Source of the DNA: Chryseobacterium contaminans
GTDB taxonomy: Bacteria > Bacteroidota > Bacteroidia > Flavobacteriales > Weeksellaceae
DNA length: 64,000 nt
Direction: 5' to 3'
NCBI RefSeq assembly: GCF_001684955.1
Contig: NZ_MAYF01000345.1
Location: forward strand, 20,898-84,897
In this document: positions 27,701-42,700 of the stretch, piece by piece
How positions within the stretch are numbered: position 1 is the stretch's first letter
Layout: each line of letters starts with the position of its first letter
Program-made: the position numbers and the translations under genes
The notes under the pieces: model-generated
The model's database searches: none
Told to the model about the DNA's origin: nothing
The model's input: the letters and a program-made list of their open reading frames with translations, nothing else

Positions 27701-30700
27701 TCCATGTAACCTACAAGAAATTAAGTGCTGAAGACTTGGATAAAGCTTCATTGATCGGAGAAAATATTCCAGACCAGGGAATGTATATCCTTGATAAACA
27801 TCTTCGTGCAGTACCAGTTGGCGCTGTAGGAGAATTGTATGTAGGAGGAGCAGGAATTGCGAGAGGCTATCTGAACCGTGAAGAGCTTACTGCAGAACGT
27901 TTCATCAGCAATCCTTTCCAGACCTTGGAAGAAAAAGAACAGAGAACTAATGGAATCCTCTATAAAACAGGAGATCTGGTACGCTATCTTGCTGATGGTG
28001 AGCTGGAATACATCGGAAGAAATGACTTCCAGGTGAAAATCCGTGGTTACAGAATTGAGCTAGGAGAGATTGAAAACAGACTTCAGGAATACCCGGAAGT
28101 AAAACAAGCTGTGGTTCTGGCCAAAGAAAACAAAGCCGGACTGAAATACTTGGTTGGATACTATGTCTCAGAAAAAGCCCATGAAGTAAGTGATCTTACC
28201 GCATTTTTATCAGAGGTGCTGCCAGAGTACATGGTTCCTGCAGCGTTTGTTCACTTAACCTCATTACCGCTGACGATCAATGGAAAATTAGACAGAAGAG
28301 CCTTACCGGAGCCTGAGTTTACAGGAGGTAGAGAATATACAGCTCCTGAAAGCGAATTACAGGAGAAATTATGTCAGATCTATGGAGAAGTCCTTGGATT
28401 AGATGCTTCAGGCATTGGTATTCATGACGATTTCTTCAGTCTTGGAGGAAACAGTATCATGGCCATCAAATTAATCAGCTCCATCAAACGAACTTTGGAT
28501 ATGCAGGTTGGAGTAGCTGTGATATTTGGGCATAAAACAGTAGCCTCACTTTCAGAAGCATTAAATGATCAAAATAATATTGATGAACAGGTTACAATAA
28601 TACCGGTAAAAGTGAATTCTCCTGAAGAGCAAAAGTTATCATTTGCCCAGGAAAGACTTTGGTTTATTGAAACTTATGAAGGAGGAAGCAGTGCCTATAA
28701 CATTCCTATGACTGTCCGTCTGAATGAAAAAACAGATCTTTCAGTAATAGGAAAGGCACTCGAAACCATTGTAATACGACATGAAGTATTACGAACCATT
28801 ATCCGTTCAACAGACGAAGGAAAAGGATATCAGCTGATTCTTGACCAGATTCCGGCTATTCATTTACACGAAGTAAATACAAAAGAGGAGCTGGACAGAG
28901 AAATCAACAGAGTTTCCAATAAAATCTTCCGTCTGGATGAAGAACTTCCTATAGAAATTAGCATTTTTAGGTTAGGAGACCACCATCATTTGTCAGTTGT
29001 GATTCATCACATTGCATTTGATGGTTGGTCAACGGATATTTTCTTAAAAGAAATACAAACAATTTACAACGCCCTTATCAAGGGTGAAGAACCTCAACTT
29101 CCTGAAGTTAAGGTACAATATAAAGACTTTGCATTATGGCAGAGAGATTACCTTTCCGGAGAAAGACTTGATCGTCAGGTAGAGTACTGGAAAACAAAAC
29201 TGGATGATTTCCAGACATTGAATTTACCTGTAGATTTTAAACGACCCAACCAGGTTTCTTATGATGGAGAAACCATCCATTTTGTACTGTCTCCGAAACT
29301 AGCCCAAGGTCTGAGAAAAACATCTAAAGATCTTGGAGTGAGTTTATACAGTGTGATGCTTGGAGGGTATTATCTGATGCTGTCTGCTTATTCCGGTCAG
29401 GATGATATTGTAGTAGGAAGCCCTATTGCCAACAGGCACCATGCAGGTCTTGAGGATATGATAGGTTTCTTTGTGAACACATTAGCCTTAAGAGAAACCA
29501 TTGATGCAGATCAAAACCTTAAAGATTTTATTCTTCAGATCTCTCAGTCTGTAATTGAGGCACAGTCTCATCAGGATTTACCGTTCGAAAAGCTGGTTGA
29601 AGAATTGGGGGTAGAACAGGATATGTCCCGTCATCCGGTATTCCAGGTGATGTTTGGCCTTCAGAGTTTTGGAAGAAATATTGATGATGCAGATTTGCTG
29701 TTCCATCCTTATGAAGGAGATACAGATTATCAGGTGGCTAAGTTTGATTTGTCTACTATGATTGATGATGGTGAAGAAACCATCCTGGGAATGTTCAATT
29801 ATGCCAAGGCAATTTTTGCAAGAGAAACGGTTAAGAATATGATAGATTCTTATCTGTATCTGCTTGAACAGGCCTTTGGTAATGATGTGAATCTGGAAAC
29901 AACCAAGCTATCTGATCTTCGTTTAATTACAGAAAACACGGGTAAAAAAATGATGGAAGAATGGAATGCAACAGACGTATTTTATCCTTCCGATACAACC
30001 ATTCACAAATTATTCGAAAAACAGGTTGCAAAAACTCCGAATCAGATTGCAGTAGTATATCAGGACGTAAGACTGTCTTATCGTGAGCTTAATGAACGTG
30101 CTAACCGCTTGGCGAACCATCTTATTGAAACGTATGGTCTTCAGCCGGATGATATTGTCCCGCTATGCCTGAACCGTTCTGAACAAATGCTTATTGCCAT
30201 CTTAGCGGTATTAAAATCCGGTGCAGCTTATGTGCCGATGGATCCTTCATATCCAGCAGACAGAATAGAGCATATTCTTCAGGATACGGCAGCAAAAATC
30301 ATTTTGGCAGAAGAAAATACAGCTGAAAAAGTAAAAAATACATCAGTTGAGGTTATTTCACTGGATACAATCACTTTTCAGGCTATTCTTGAAACGGCAT
30401 CTTCAGAAAATCCTGTAACGGAAGTGAAACCTGAGAACCTGGCGTATGTAATTTACACCAGCGGTACTACAGGGCTTCCAAAAGGAGTAATGATTGAACA
30501 TAAAAGTGTAGCCAATTTAATAGAGCAGGAAGCCAAAGAATTTGGTCTGAAATCAGACACTGTTCATAAAAACTGCCTATGGTACGCTAATTATGTATTT
30601 GATGCGCATGTTTGGGAATTATATCCGTCCATTACTCATGGACACAGCATTTACATCCTGGAAAAGGAAAAACAGACTGATCTTATTGATTTACAGGAGT

Positions 30701-33700
30701 ATATATATGAAAATAATATCAGTATTGCGACCATACCACCGGTACTTCTCACAAAAGACCATATTCTTCCTTTAGAAATAATGGTGGTGGCAGGAGATGT
30801 TACCAATCCTCAGGTCATGAAGCTATATAAAGAGCAGGGAATAGATCTTATCAATGCTTATGGACCTACAGAAAGTACAGTATGTGCCACATTACATCAT
30901 TACAACGAAGATGGCAATCCGGTGAATATTGGAGGAGCTATTGGAAATATGACGGTGTATGTTCTGGATGATTATCAACGTCCTGTACCTGTAGGTGCAG
31001 CCGGAGAGCTTTATATCGGCGGAGCAGGTATTGCCAGAGGCTATCTGAACCGTCCTGAGCTTACCGAAGAACGTTTTATTTCCAATCCTTTCCAAACTTC
31101 TGAACAACACGTAAAAGGAGAGAACGGAAGGTTATATAAAACCGGAGATTTAGTACGCTGGTTACCAAATGGAGAACTGGAGTATATCGGAAGAAACGAC
31201 TTCCAGGTGAAAATCCGTGGCTATCGTATCGAATTAGGAGAGATTGAAAATACATTGTTAGGCTATCCAGGCATTCGTCAGGTTGCTGTCATAGCAAAAG
31301 AAAATAAATCAGGAATTAAATATCTGACCGGATACTATGTTTCTGATGCAATGATTGATTCAGCATTACTTTCGGAATACCTGTCCGAAACCCTTCCTGA
31401 ATATATGCTTCCCGGAGCTTTTGTTCATTTAACAGCTCTACCATTAACCATTAATGGAAAACTGGATAAAAGAGCTTTACCGGAACCTGATTTCACAGGA
31501 AACAAAGAATACTCTGCACCTGAAACTGCACTTCAGAAGAATCTTGTAGAAATTTATGGAGAAGTACTGGGAATCAATGCCGAAAGTATCAGCATTCATG
31601 ATGATTTCTTCAGATTAGGAGGGGATAGTATCATCAGTATTCAGCTGGTAGGAAAAATAAAACAACGTCTGGAGGTAAGACTGAGCGTGAAAGAAATATT
31701 CTCCTCAAGAACAGTGGCAGCATTGGCTATCCTGATGGAAGAGAAAAAGTCAGGAACAGAAGTTGAGATCCTTACAGAACAGGGAATCCTTACAGGCGAA
31801 GTTCCGCTTCTCCCTGTTCAGGAATGGTTCTTTAGGGAAAAAGAAAAAGGGTACCTAGCGGATTCGAACCATTGGAATCAGGCGTTCTTGATTAATGTTC
31901 CTGAACTTGATACCCATATTTTAGAGAAAAGTATTGAACTCCTGATTGAAAAACATGATGCCTTCAGATTGTATTATCCTCTTGAAAACGGAAATTACAG
32001 TCAGTATTACAGTGATCAGAATATAGCAGCCAAAATCAATTATCTTGATGCTTCCGAAGTGAACGGAGAAGAGCTTTCCGGCATATTCACCACATGGCAG
32101 CAGCAATTTGATATTGAAAAAGGACCGCTTTACACGATCGGTTATATCACAGGATATCAGGATGAAACGGCAAGGATATTCTTTGCTTTCCATCACCTGA
32201 TTATTGATACCGTGAGCTGGAGAATCATTCTGGATGACCTTAGAAGCATCTATCAGTCTCTTGAAAAAGGAGAAAATTATGAGATTAAAAAAGGCAGCAG
32301 CTACCGTCAATGGGTACAAGCTATTAAGAAGTATAAGTCTGAAAATCCTGAATCCAGAGATAAAGAACTGTCGTATTGGAATGGAATAGCCTCTCAGGTA
32401 TACGAAAGCAATCAGACCCTTGAAGAAATTTCCGATACTGAATACCATCATGATATCCTTCTTCTGGATCAGAATACTACTGAAAAACTGATTAGAGGAA
32501 GCCATCACGTGTACCACACTGAAATCAATGATCTGCTGTTGGCTGCATTGGCATCTGCACTTAAAGATTTCACCGGAGCATCCCGACATGCTATTGTATT
32601 GGAAGGACATGGCCGTGAAGAGGTATTCACTAATCTGGATATTACGGAAACGGTAGGCTGGTTTACTTCAATGTATCCACTATTACTGACAACCGGAGCA
32701 AATGCGAGTGATACAGTAATATTGACCAAAGAAGCCTTAAGAGAAATTCCAGATCACGGTATTGGCTATGGAGGCCTTGTTGGCTATACTAACCACGAAC
32801 TTCCGAAGATTGGATTCAATTATCTTGGACAGCTAGATCAGGAAGACCATTCTGGTGAAAAAACATGGTCTATTGCAGCAGAAGATACCGGTCTTTCAAT
32901 AGGAAAAAGGAACAAAGACAGCCATATTATCAGTATTAATGGTGGAGTATTAAAAGGACAGCTTCGTTTCAGTCTTTCAGGATATCTCACTCAACAGCAG
33001 GTAGAACAGCTTGCTCAATCTTTTAAAGAGCAGATTATCCATGTGGTGGAAGAACTTTTTCAACATACCCGCAGCTTCCTTACCCGTTCGGATATTGACT
33101 ATATCATAGAGGATCAACAACTCATATCAGTTCAGGAATCGGCAGAGGTTGAGAAAATATATATGGCAAACAGTCTTCAGGAAGGATTTGTATATCATGC
33201 CTTGAACCAGGGGGATACAGATGATGCCTATCGTGTACAATTGGTATGGGATTATCTTTCGGATATGAATGTGGAGGCCCTTAAAGAAGCATGGTCTTAT
33301 ACCCAACAACAGTTTCCGGCTCTGAGACTTAGATTTGACTGGAATGGAGAAATCATCCAGATCATTGATAAAAAAGGAAGTTTAGACTGGCGTTATCAGG
33401 ATTTGAGTGCCATGAATGAAGAGGATCAGGAGAAATGGATTAGAGAAGCTACCCAAAAAGACCGCTTTGAAGTATATGATTTATCAAAAGTAGGATTATT
33501 CAGGGTATATCTGTTCAAACGTTCCGAGAAGCATTACACCTGTCTTTTCAGCAACCATCACGCAGTGCTGGATGGCTGGAGTATGCCTATTATACTGACC
33601 AGTATTCACGATATCTACCTGAAACTTACCAAAAAACAGGATCTGAATATTATCACAGATCATGCTTATATCAAAACTCAGGAATACCTTCAGCAGCACA

Positions 33701-36700
33701 AAGATAGCAGCCGAAGCTTCTGGAATGCTTATATGAACCTTCTCGAAGACCGCGAAGATCTTAGCAGTCTGCTTAAAGAGTCCCAAAAACATATTGATGT
33801 AGGAACGTATCGTCAGATTAAAGATCATCAGGCTGTAAAAATGACGATCATCGAAGAGGAATATCAGCAGCTTAAAAAGTTCACTGCGGAAAACGGGGTT
33901 ACCATTAATGCTGTATTACAGTACTTGTGGCACAGCCAGTTAAGCGTATATGGTGGTGTTGAAACTACTGTAGTCGGAACTACTGTATCCGGAAGAAGCC
34001 TTCCTGTAGATGATATAGAATCTTCAGCGGGTCTGTTTATCAATACACTTCCGTTAATTGTACAGCATACTGAAGGTAAAGTGGTGGATATTATTTCTGA
34101 TATTCAACAGAGAATCAGTGAATTGAATACTCATAGTGATGTAAACCTTGCGGAACTTCATCAGGATGCAAGACGTATTTTCAGCAGCTTATTTGTTTAC
34201 GAAAATTATCCTGTGCCACAAGGCGGAGATGATAACAATGAACTAGGATTTGTTTTCAAAGATTCAGTTGAAAAACTGGATTATCCACTAGGAATTATGG
34301 CATTTGAACAGGGTGAAAGCGTAACCCTGAAGATCAATTACGAAGGTGTTCTTTTTGAACAGCATACCATGGAGAAGCTGATTGATGGTATGAAAACGGT
34401 TCTAACCCAAATTCTTGAAAACTGGACAATTACTTCCGATGAATTCCGGCATATTTCTGATAATCAGTTTGCTCTAATGGAAGGATGGAATGCCGTTGAA
34501 TCAGAGTATCCTTCTGATAAAACCATTCATCAGCTGTTTGAAGGACAGGTACTGAAAACTCCGGAAAATACAGCATTGGTTTACCAGGATGTGGTGTTAA
34601 CATACAGAGAACTGAATGAAAGAGCAAACCGCTTAGCCCATTATTTGATAAGCACTTATGATCTTCAGCCGGATGAATTAATCCCATTGTGTTTAGACCG
34701 TTCCGAAAATATGCTGATAGCCATTTTAGCGGTCTTAAAATCCGGAGCAGCCTATGTTCCAATGGATCCTTCTTATCCTGTGGAAAGAATAGAACACATT
34801 CTTCAGGACACTGGGGCAAGACTGATTTTAGGCCAGGAAAGTACAGTAGAAAAGCTGAAAAATGTAAGTACAGATGTGGTCTCTTTAGATGAAATTACCT
34901 TTAAAGCAATGCTTGAAACCTTTGATGCTAAAAACCCTGTTACTAATACTCAACCAGGAAATTTAGCATACGTTATTTTCACCAGTGGAACTACCGGATT
35001 GCCTAAAGGCGTAATGGTTGAACATAGAAATGTGGCCAACCTGATTCACCAGGAAGCCAAAGAATTCGGATTGCTGGAAACTGCTCAAAAGAACTGTTTA
35101 TGGTATGCCAATTATGTATTTGATGCCCATGTTTGGGAATTGTATCCGTCCATTACCCATGGTCATGCGATCTACATTTTAGAAAAAGAACTTCAAACCG
35201 ATTTAGCGGCTTTAAAAGACTATATCGAAACGAATACCATCAGTATTGCCACCATTCCGCCTGTACTTTTAACTAAGGAATATATTTTACCGTTAGAGAT
35301 CCTTGTTGTAGCAGGAGATGTTACCAATCCACAGGTGATGGCGATGTACAAAGAACATGGAGTAGACCTCATCAACGCTTACGGGCCAACAGAAACGACT
35401 GTTTGTGCCACTCTGCATCATTATAACGAGGATGAAAACCCGGTGAATATCGGAGGCCCAATCGGAAATATGACCGTTTACGTGCTGGATAATCATCATC
35501 GTATTGTTCCTGTAGGAGCGATAGGAGAGCTGTACATTGGCGGAGCAGGAATTGCAAGAGGCTATCTGAACAGAACAGATCTTACGGAAGAACGTTTCAT
35601 TGCAAACCCTTTCCAGACTGAAGATCAGAAAACGAAAGGAGAGAATGCACGTTTATATAAAACCGGAGATTTAGTACGTTGGCTATCCAATGGCGAGCTT
35701 GAATACATCGGAAGAAATGACTTCCAGGTGAAGATCCGAGGCTACAGAATTGAGCTTGGTGAAATTGAAAATCAATTACTGGGTTATCCTGAAATCAGTC
35801 AGGTGGCTGTTTTAGCCAAGGAAAATAAGGCTGGGTTGAAATACCTTGCCGGGTATTATGTATCTGATACAGCCATAGATTCATCCTTACTGTCAGAATA
35901 CCTTTCAGAATCACTTCCTGAATACATGGTTCCGGGAATCTACATACATTTAACTTCTTTACCGTTGACAATCAATGGTAAACTGGATAAAAAAGCGCTA
36001 CCAGAACCAGAATTTACGGGAAGCGCTCATTATGTTGCTCCTGAAAATGAGTTACAGGAAAAACTATGCAAAGTGTATGGTAATGTATTAGGAATTAACC
36101 CTGGAACGATCAGTACTCATGATGATTTCTTCAGATTGGGTGGGAATAGTATCATGGCCGTTAAGCTTATCAGCAAAATCAGACAGGATCTGGATCTGCA
36201 GGTTAACGTAGGAATGGTATTTAACCATAAAACGGTGATTTCTCTTTCCAATGCTTTAGCTCAGAATAATAATGATATACAAATAGAGCTTGTTCCAATC
36301 AAAGTTAATTCTCCTGAAGAGCAACGTTTATCCTTTGCTCAGGAAAGACTTTGGTTTATAGAATCCTATGAAGGAGGAAGCAGTGCCTATAATATTCCTA
36401 TCGTTACAAGATTGGATGACAGCATTCAGCTCAATCTGTTTGAGGAATCTTTGAGAACGGTGATAATGCGACACGATATACTTCGTTCCATGATTCATAC
36501 CACTGAAAATGGAGTAGGATATCAGAAAGTTACAGACCTTGTTCCTGAAATTAAAGTTTCAGAAGTGAAGAATGAGGAAGAATTAGAAAGTTCTGTCAAT
36601 AAATGTGTGAACAAAGTCTTCAGATTAGATGAAGAGCTTCCTGTAGAAATCAATATGTTCAGGCTGAAAGGGCGGGTTTATCTGTCTATTGTGGTTCATC

Positions 36701-39700
36701 ACATTGCTTTCGACGGTTGGTCTACCGATGTTTTCCTAAAAGAAGTAGCCTCTGTTTATTACGCTCTTGTTGAAGGAAAAGAAGCGGAACTTTCACCAGT
36801 AAAAGTTCAGTACAAAGACTTTGCATTATGGCAGCGTAATTATCTTTCAGGAGAACGTCTTGGAACTCAGATTGGCTATTGGAAAAATAAGCTGGATGAT
36901 TTCCAGAATCTGGACTTGCCTTCAGATTTCAAGAGACCGGCTCAAATATCTTATGAAGGAGAAAATCTATATTTCAACCTGAATAAAGAACAGGGAGAAA
37001 GCCTTAGAGCTTTTGCTCAAAAACTGGGCGTAAGTCTTTACAGCCTTATGTTAGGAGGTTATTATCTGATGTTATCTGCTTATTCCGGTCAGGATGATAT
37101 TGTAGTAGGAAGCCCAATTGCCAACCGTCATCATGCAGGCCTTGAAGATATGATCGGTTTCTTTGTCAATACTTTGGCATTGAGAGAAAAGATAGATCCT
37201 GCACAGAATATCAGTGATTTCATTCTTCAGGTATCAAAATCAGTCAATGAAGCCCAGTCTCATCAGGATCTTCCATTTGAAAAACTGGTAGATGAGCTTG
37301 GTGTAGAGCAGGATACTTCAAGACACCCTGTTTTCCAGGTAATGTTTGGTCTTCAAAGTGTTGATAAAGAAGTGAAAGCAACAGAAGGAGAAATATTATT
37401 CCATTCTTTTGCAGGAGAAGTAGATTATAAGGCTGCCAAATTCGATCTGACTACGATGATTGATGATGACGGAGAAAACATGCGCATCATGTTTAATTAT
37501 GCGAAAGCTTTATTTAGAGAAGAGACCATTACCCGAATGGCAGGCTCTTATCAGCTTCTTTTAGATCAGATGGTAGAAAACAATCCGGATGATATGCTCA
37601 TCAGCAGCCTTTCATTGATATCAGGAGAAGGAACACTTCAGATAGAACATTGGAATGCCACCCAGGAAGATTATCCGTCAGAAATGACCATTCACAAGAT
37701 GTTTGAATATCAGGCTGAAAAAAATCCTGATACCATAGCGTTGGTGTATAATGATGTTAAACTTTCATATCGTGAACTGAATGAACGGGCAAACCGTTTA
37801 TCAAACCATCTGATTCATCAGTATCAGCTTCAACCGGATGATCTGGTATCGTTATGCCTTGAAAGATCAGAAAATATGCTAATTGCCATCCTTGCTGTAT
37901 TAAAAGCAGGAGCTGCTTATGTACCAATGGACCCATCATATCCAGCGGACAGAATAGGGCATATTTTAGAAGATACCCAGGCAAAACTGGTCATTGCACA
38001 GGAAAGTACAGTAGAGAAATTACACAATATAAAAGTCATTTCACTCGATGAAGTTATCCTTAAAGCAACGCTTGAGACAGAATTGACTAACAATCCTGTT
38101 ACAGAGGTTCATTCAGGAAACCTGGCTTACGTAATCTACACCAGTGGAACGACAGGACTTCCTAAAGGAGTAATGATTGAACATAAAGGAGTAATAAACC
38201 TCATCAGATCAATGATTAAGGCACACCGACTTGAAGAATATCAGGAAGTAGGATGTTATTCCAATTATGTATTTGATGCCTTTGTGTATGAAGCCTTCCC
38301 TGTATTGTGTAATGGAAATACCCTATGGTTATACAGCAATGAGCTCAGAACCTCAGTGAATGAGCTTAATGATTATATTAAAACCAACGCCATTGAAGTT
38401 TCTTTTATTCCACCAGTTCTGTTAAGAGAAATTGTGGAGAATGGAACAAGTTTAAAACTCATCTTCGCAGGAGGAGAAAGCTTCCCGGCATTGGATAAAA
38501 ATATTGAAAATATTACCCTTGTTAATGAATATGGGCCAACAGAAGGAACCGTATGTGTTACCCTTCATGAGTACAAAGAAGATAAAAACCCACTGAATAT
38601 CGGCGGAGCGATTGCGAATACAACCTTGTATGTTCTGGATGCTCAATATCGTCCTGTTCCTGTAGGAGCTGTAGGAGAATTGTTTATCGGTGGAGCAGGC
38701 ATTGCCAGAGGATATCTGAACAGACCAGAACTTACTGAAGAACGCTTCATGGCAAATCCATTCCAGAACGCAGGAGAGAAAGAACGAAATGAAAACAGCC
38801 GTTTATACAGAACAGGAGATTTAGTTCGCTGGCTGCCAAACGGAGAGCTTGAATACAGAGGAAGAAACGACTTCCAGGTGAAGATCCGAGGTCATAGAAT
38901 TGAATTGGGAGAAATTGAAAATACCCTGCTTCAGTTTGAAGGCATCCGCCAGACAGCAGTTTTAGCTAAGGAAAACAAATCTGGCTTAAAATACCTGGCT
39001 GCTTACTATGTCTCTGATACAGCAATTGATGGCAGTCTTCTTTCTGAATTTGTATCAGAATCTCTTCCGGAATATATGATACCGGGTGTCTTTGTTCATT
39101 TGGCTGAGCTTCCGCTTACGCTTAATGGAAAATTAGACAGAAGAGCATTACCGGAGCCTGAATTTACAGCTGGTAAAGATTATGTAGCTGCCGAAACAGA
39201 ACTTCAGTCCGCACTTTGCCAGATCTATGGTGAAGTACTTGGTCTTGATCCGGAAACCATCAGTATTCATGATGATTTCTTCAGATTGGGTGGGGACAGT
39301 ATTATCAGTATTCAGCTGGTAGGAAAGATCCGTCAGCAGTTAGAAGTAAGATTAAGTGTAAAAGAAGTCTTTACAGCCCGAACGGTAGCTTCGTTATCTC
39401 AACTTATAGAAGATAAAAAACACGGCAGTGAAGCCACTATCCTTACCGAACAGGGAATTCTTACCGGAGAAGTACCGCTACTTCCGGTACAGGAATGGTT
39501 CTTCGAACAAAAAGAATCCGGATATCTTGTAGAATTCAATCACTGGAACCAGGCCTTCTTAATCAATGTTCCGGAGCTTGACAAAGTTCTTTTTGAACAG
39601 GCTGTAGAGCAATTGTTAACGAAGCATGATGCCTTCAGGTTAGGATATACAGGCCATACACAAGAGTATAAAACAAACCAAACAGCTTCTGAAATTAAGT

Positions 39701-42700
39701 ACCTTGATGCTTCCGGCTTGAATGCTGAAGAATTAGCTGATATATTCACAGATTGGCAGTCGCATTTTGATATTGAAAACGGACCATTGTATCAGATTGG
39801 ATATGTCAATGGTTATCAGGACGGAAGTGCAAGAGTATTTTTTGCGTTCCATCACATTATTATTGATGCGGTGAGCTGGAGAATCCTTACCGAAGACCTG
39901 AAAAATATTTATCAGACCCTTGAAAAAGGAGAGAATTATCAGATTCAGAAAGGAAACAGCTACCGCCAATGGGTAGAAGCCATCAGAACCTATAAAAAAG
40001 ATAACCTGGAATCCAGAGATCAGGAAACCACTTATTGGAGTCATATTGCTGATACAGTTGAGGAAAGCAATTCAACATTATCTGAACTGATTACTGAAGA
40101 TTATCACCATGGTCATCTTCAGTTGGATAAAGAATCCACAGGAACCCTGATTCGTGGAGTACATCACATATATCATACTCAGATCAATGATTTACTGTTG
40201 TCTGCTTTAGCTTCTGCTCTTACTGAAGTTACCGGAGATGAGCGTCATGCTATTCTACTGGAAGGACACGGCCGTGAAGAAGTATTCAGCCAATTAGACA
40301 TTACCGGAACAATGGGCTGGTTCACCACCATGTATCCGGTACAGCTGGAAACAGGAAAATCCACAAAAGAAACTGTTGTTCTCACTAAAGAATCTTTAAG
40401 AAATATTCCTAATAATGGAATTGGTTATGGTAGTTTGATAGGATATATTAACCGTGAATTACCGAAAATCAGTTTCAATTACTTAGGTCAGCTTGATCAG
40501 GATGATACATCCGGTGATAAAACATGGTTCATTGCAGCTGAAAACAGTGGTGCAGGAGTGGGGGCTTCCAACCGTGACAGTCATTTTGTAAGCATCAACG
40601 GGGCTGTAGTGGACGGACAGCTTAGATTCGGAATTTCAGGATACCTTTCTGATGAAAAGATTACCCTTTTAGCCGAAAGCTTCAAACAGAACCTTGAAAC
40701 TATTATTAAGAACCTTTCAGAAGAAAGCAGAAGTTATCTTACAGTATCAGACGTAGATTATGTAGTAGAAAATGCTCAACTTTCAGCCATTCAGGAGAAA
40801 GGAGAAATAGAAGGTGTATATCTTGCGAACAGCTTACAGGAAGGTTTCGTATACCATGCCCTGAATCAGGGAGAAAAAGATGATGCCTACAGAGTACAGT
40901 TAATGTGGGATTATCAGGCTAAAATCAATACAGATAAGCTTAAAAATTCCTGGGAATTAATTCAGGCACAATATCCATCTCTTAGAATTCGATTTGATTG
41001 GAATGGAGAAATTGTACAGGTAATTGATAAAGAAGGTCAGTTAGACTGGAGATATGAAGATATCAGTGCGATGTCTGAAAAAGCCCAGGAAGATTTGATC
41101 CGGAAAATTAAGGATAATGACCGTCTGGAAGTATATGATCTTTCTAAAGGAAATCTTTTCAGAGTGTATCTTTTCAAACGAAACGAGGGACATTACAGCT
41201 GCCTGTTCAGCAATCACCATGCTATTCTGGATGGATGGAGTATGCCTGTTATCATGAATAGTGTTCATGATGCCTATCTGCACCAGCTTCACGGTCAGGA
41301 ACCAACTTTATTAGCAGATTCTGCATATGCAGCAAGTCAGAAATATTTACAGGCTAATAAACAGGCAGGACGCAGCTTCTGGAATCAGTATATGACCCTT
41401 CTTGAAGATCAGGAAGACCTGAAAAGCCTTGTAAAAGAGGATCAAAGACATATAGATTTAGGAACTTACCGCCATATTAAAGACCATCAGAAAGTAACAA
41501 TGCTGGTGAGCGGAGACCGATACAATAGTCTGAAAGACCTTACAAAAGCTCATGGATTAACAGTAAATGCAGTAATGCAGTACTTATGGCACAGCCAGTT
41601 AAAGCTGTATAGCGGATTGCAGACCACAGTAGTAGGAACAACCGTTTCCGGAAGAAACCTACCTGTTGATGGGATAGAATCTTCAGCCGGGTTGTATATC
41701 AACACTCTGCCATTAATTGTGAATCATGAAGAAGGACGTGTGATAGATCGCATTATGGAAATCCAGAACAGGATCAGTGAGCTAAATTCTCATAGCGATA
41801 TTAACCTTGCAGAGCTTCATCATGATGGGCGTCGTATTTTCAGCAGCTTATTTGTGTATGAAAACTATCCGGTACCAAAAGGAGGCGGAAATAATGAGTT
41901 AGGTTTTGCTTTCAGAGATTCTGTTGAAAAACTGGATTATCCACTCAGCATAATGGCTTCAGAACAGGGAGATCGTGTGACGCTGAAGATCAACTATGAA
42001 GGCTTCATTTTTGAAAAGGAAATGATGGAGCAGCTGGTAAAAGGAATGGAATTGATGTTGGATCAGATCATCAATAATCCTGATATAAGCTCAAATAATA
42101 TTTCTTATGTTTCGGATAATCATGTTGATTTGTTAAATTCTTGGAATAATACTGAAGACTTAACAACCTCATATCATACAACCCTTCATCAGCGGTTTGA
42201 AGAGCAGGCAGCAAAAACGCCGGATCATACTGCATTGGTTTACAGAGATATCCGATTATCTTATAAAGAGTTGAATGACAGATCAAACCGCCTGGCAAAC
42301 TATCTGCTTCAAACCTATGATCTTCAGCCGGATGATCTTGTTCCGTTATGTTTGGAACGTTCAGAAAATATGATGATTGCTATTTTAGCAGTATTAAAAT
42401 CAGGAGCAGCCTATGTTCCAATGGATCCTTCATATCCAACAGAAAGAATAGAGCATATTCTTACAGATACAAATGCCAAAATCATCATAAGTGAAGAAAG
42501 TACAAAAGATAAAGTACAGGGAGTGAATAAAGCTGAGGTTATTTCACTGGATGATATTGATTTACAGCTTGCTGTTGCAGGAATATCTTCAAAAAATCCT
42601 GTTACTTCAGTAACCCCAAAAAGTCTGGCCTATGTAATCTATACCAGTGGAACCACAGGACTTCCAAAAGGTGTTATGATTGAGCATAGAAATGCAGTCA

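Noticed and set aside
31921..32610. Minus-strand open frame of 229 codons inside the NRPS
   Set aside because: It is opposite the third E domain and its predicted protein has no recognisable pattern; it follows from codon use of the plus strand.
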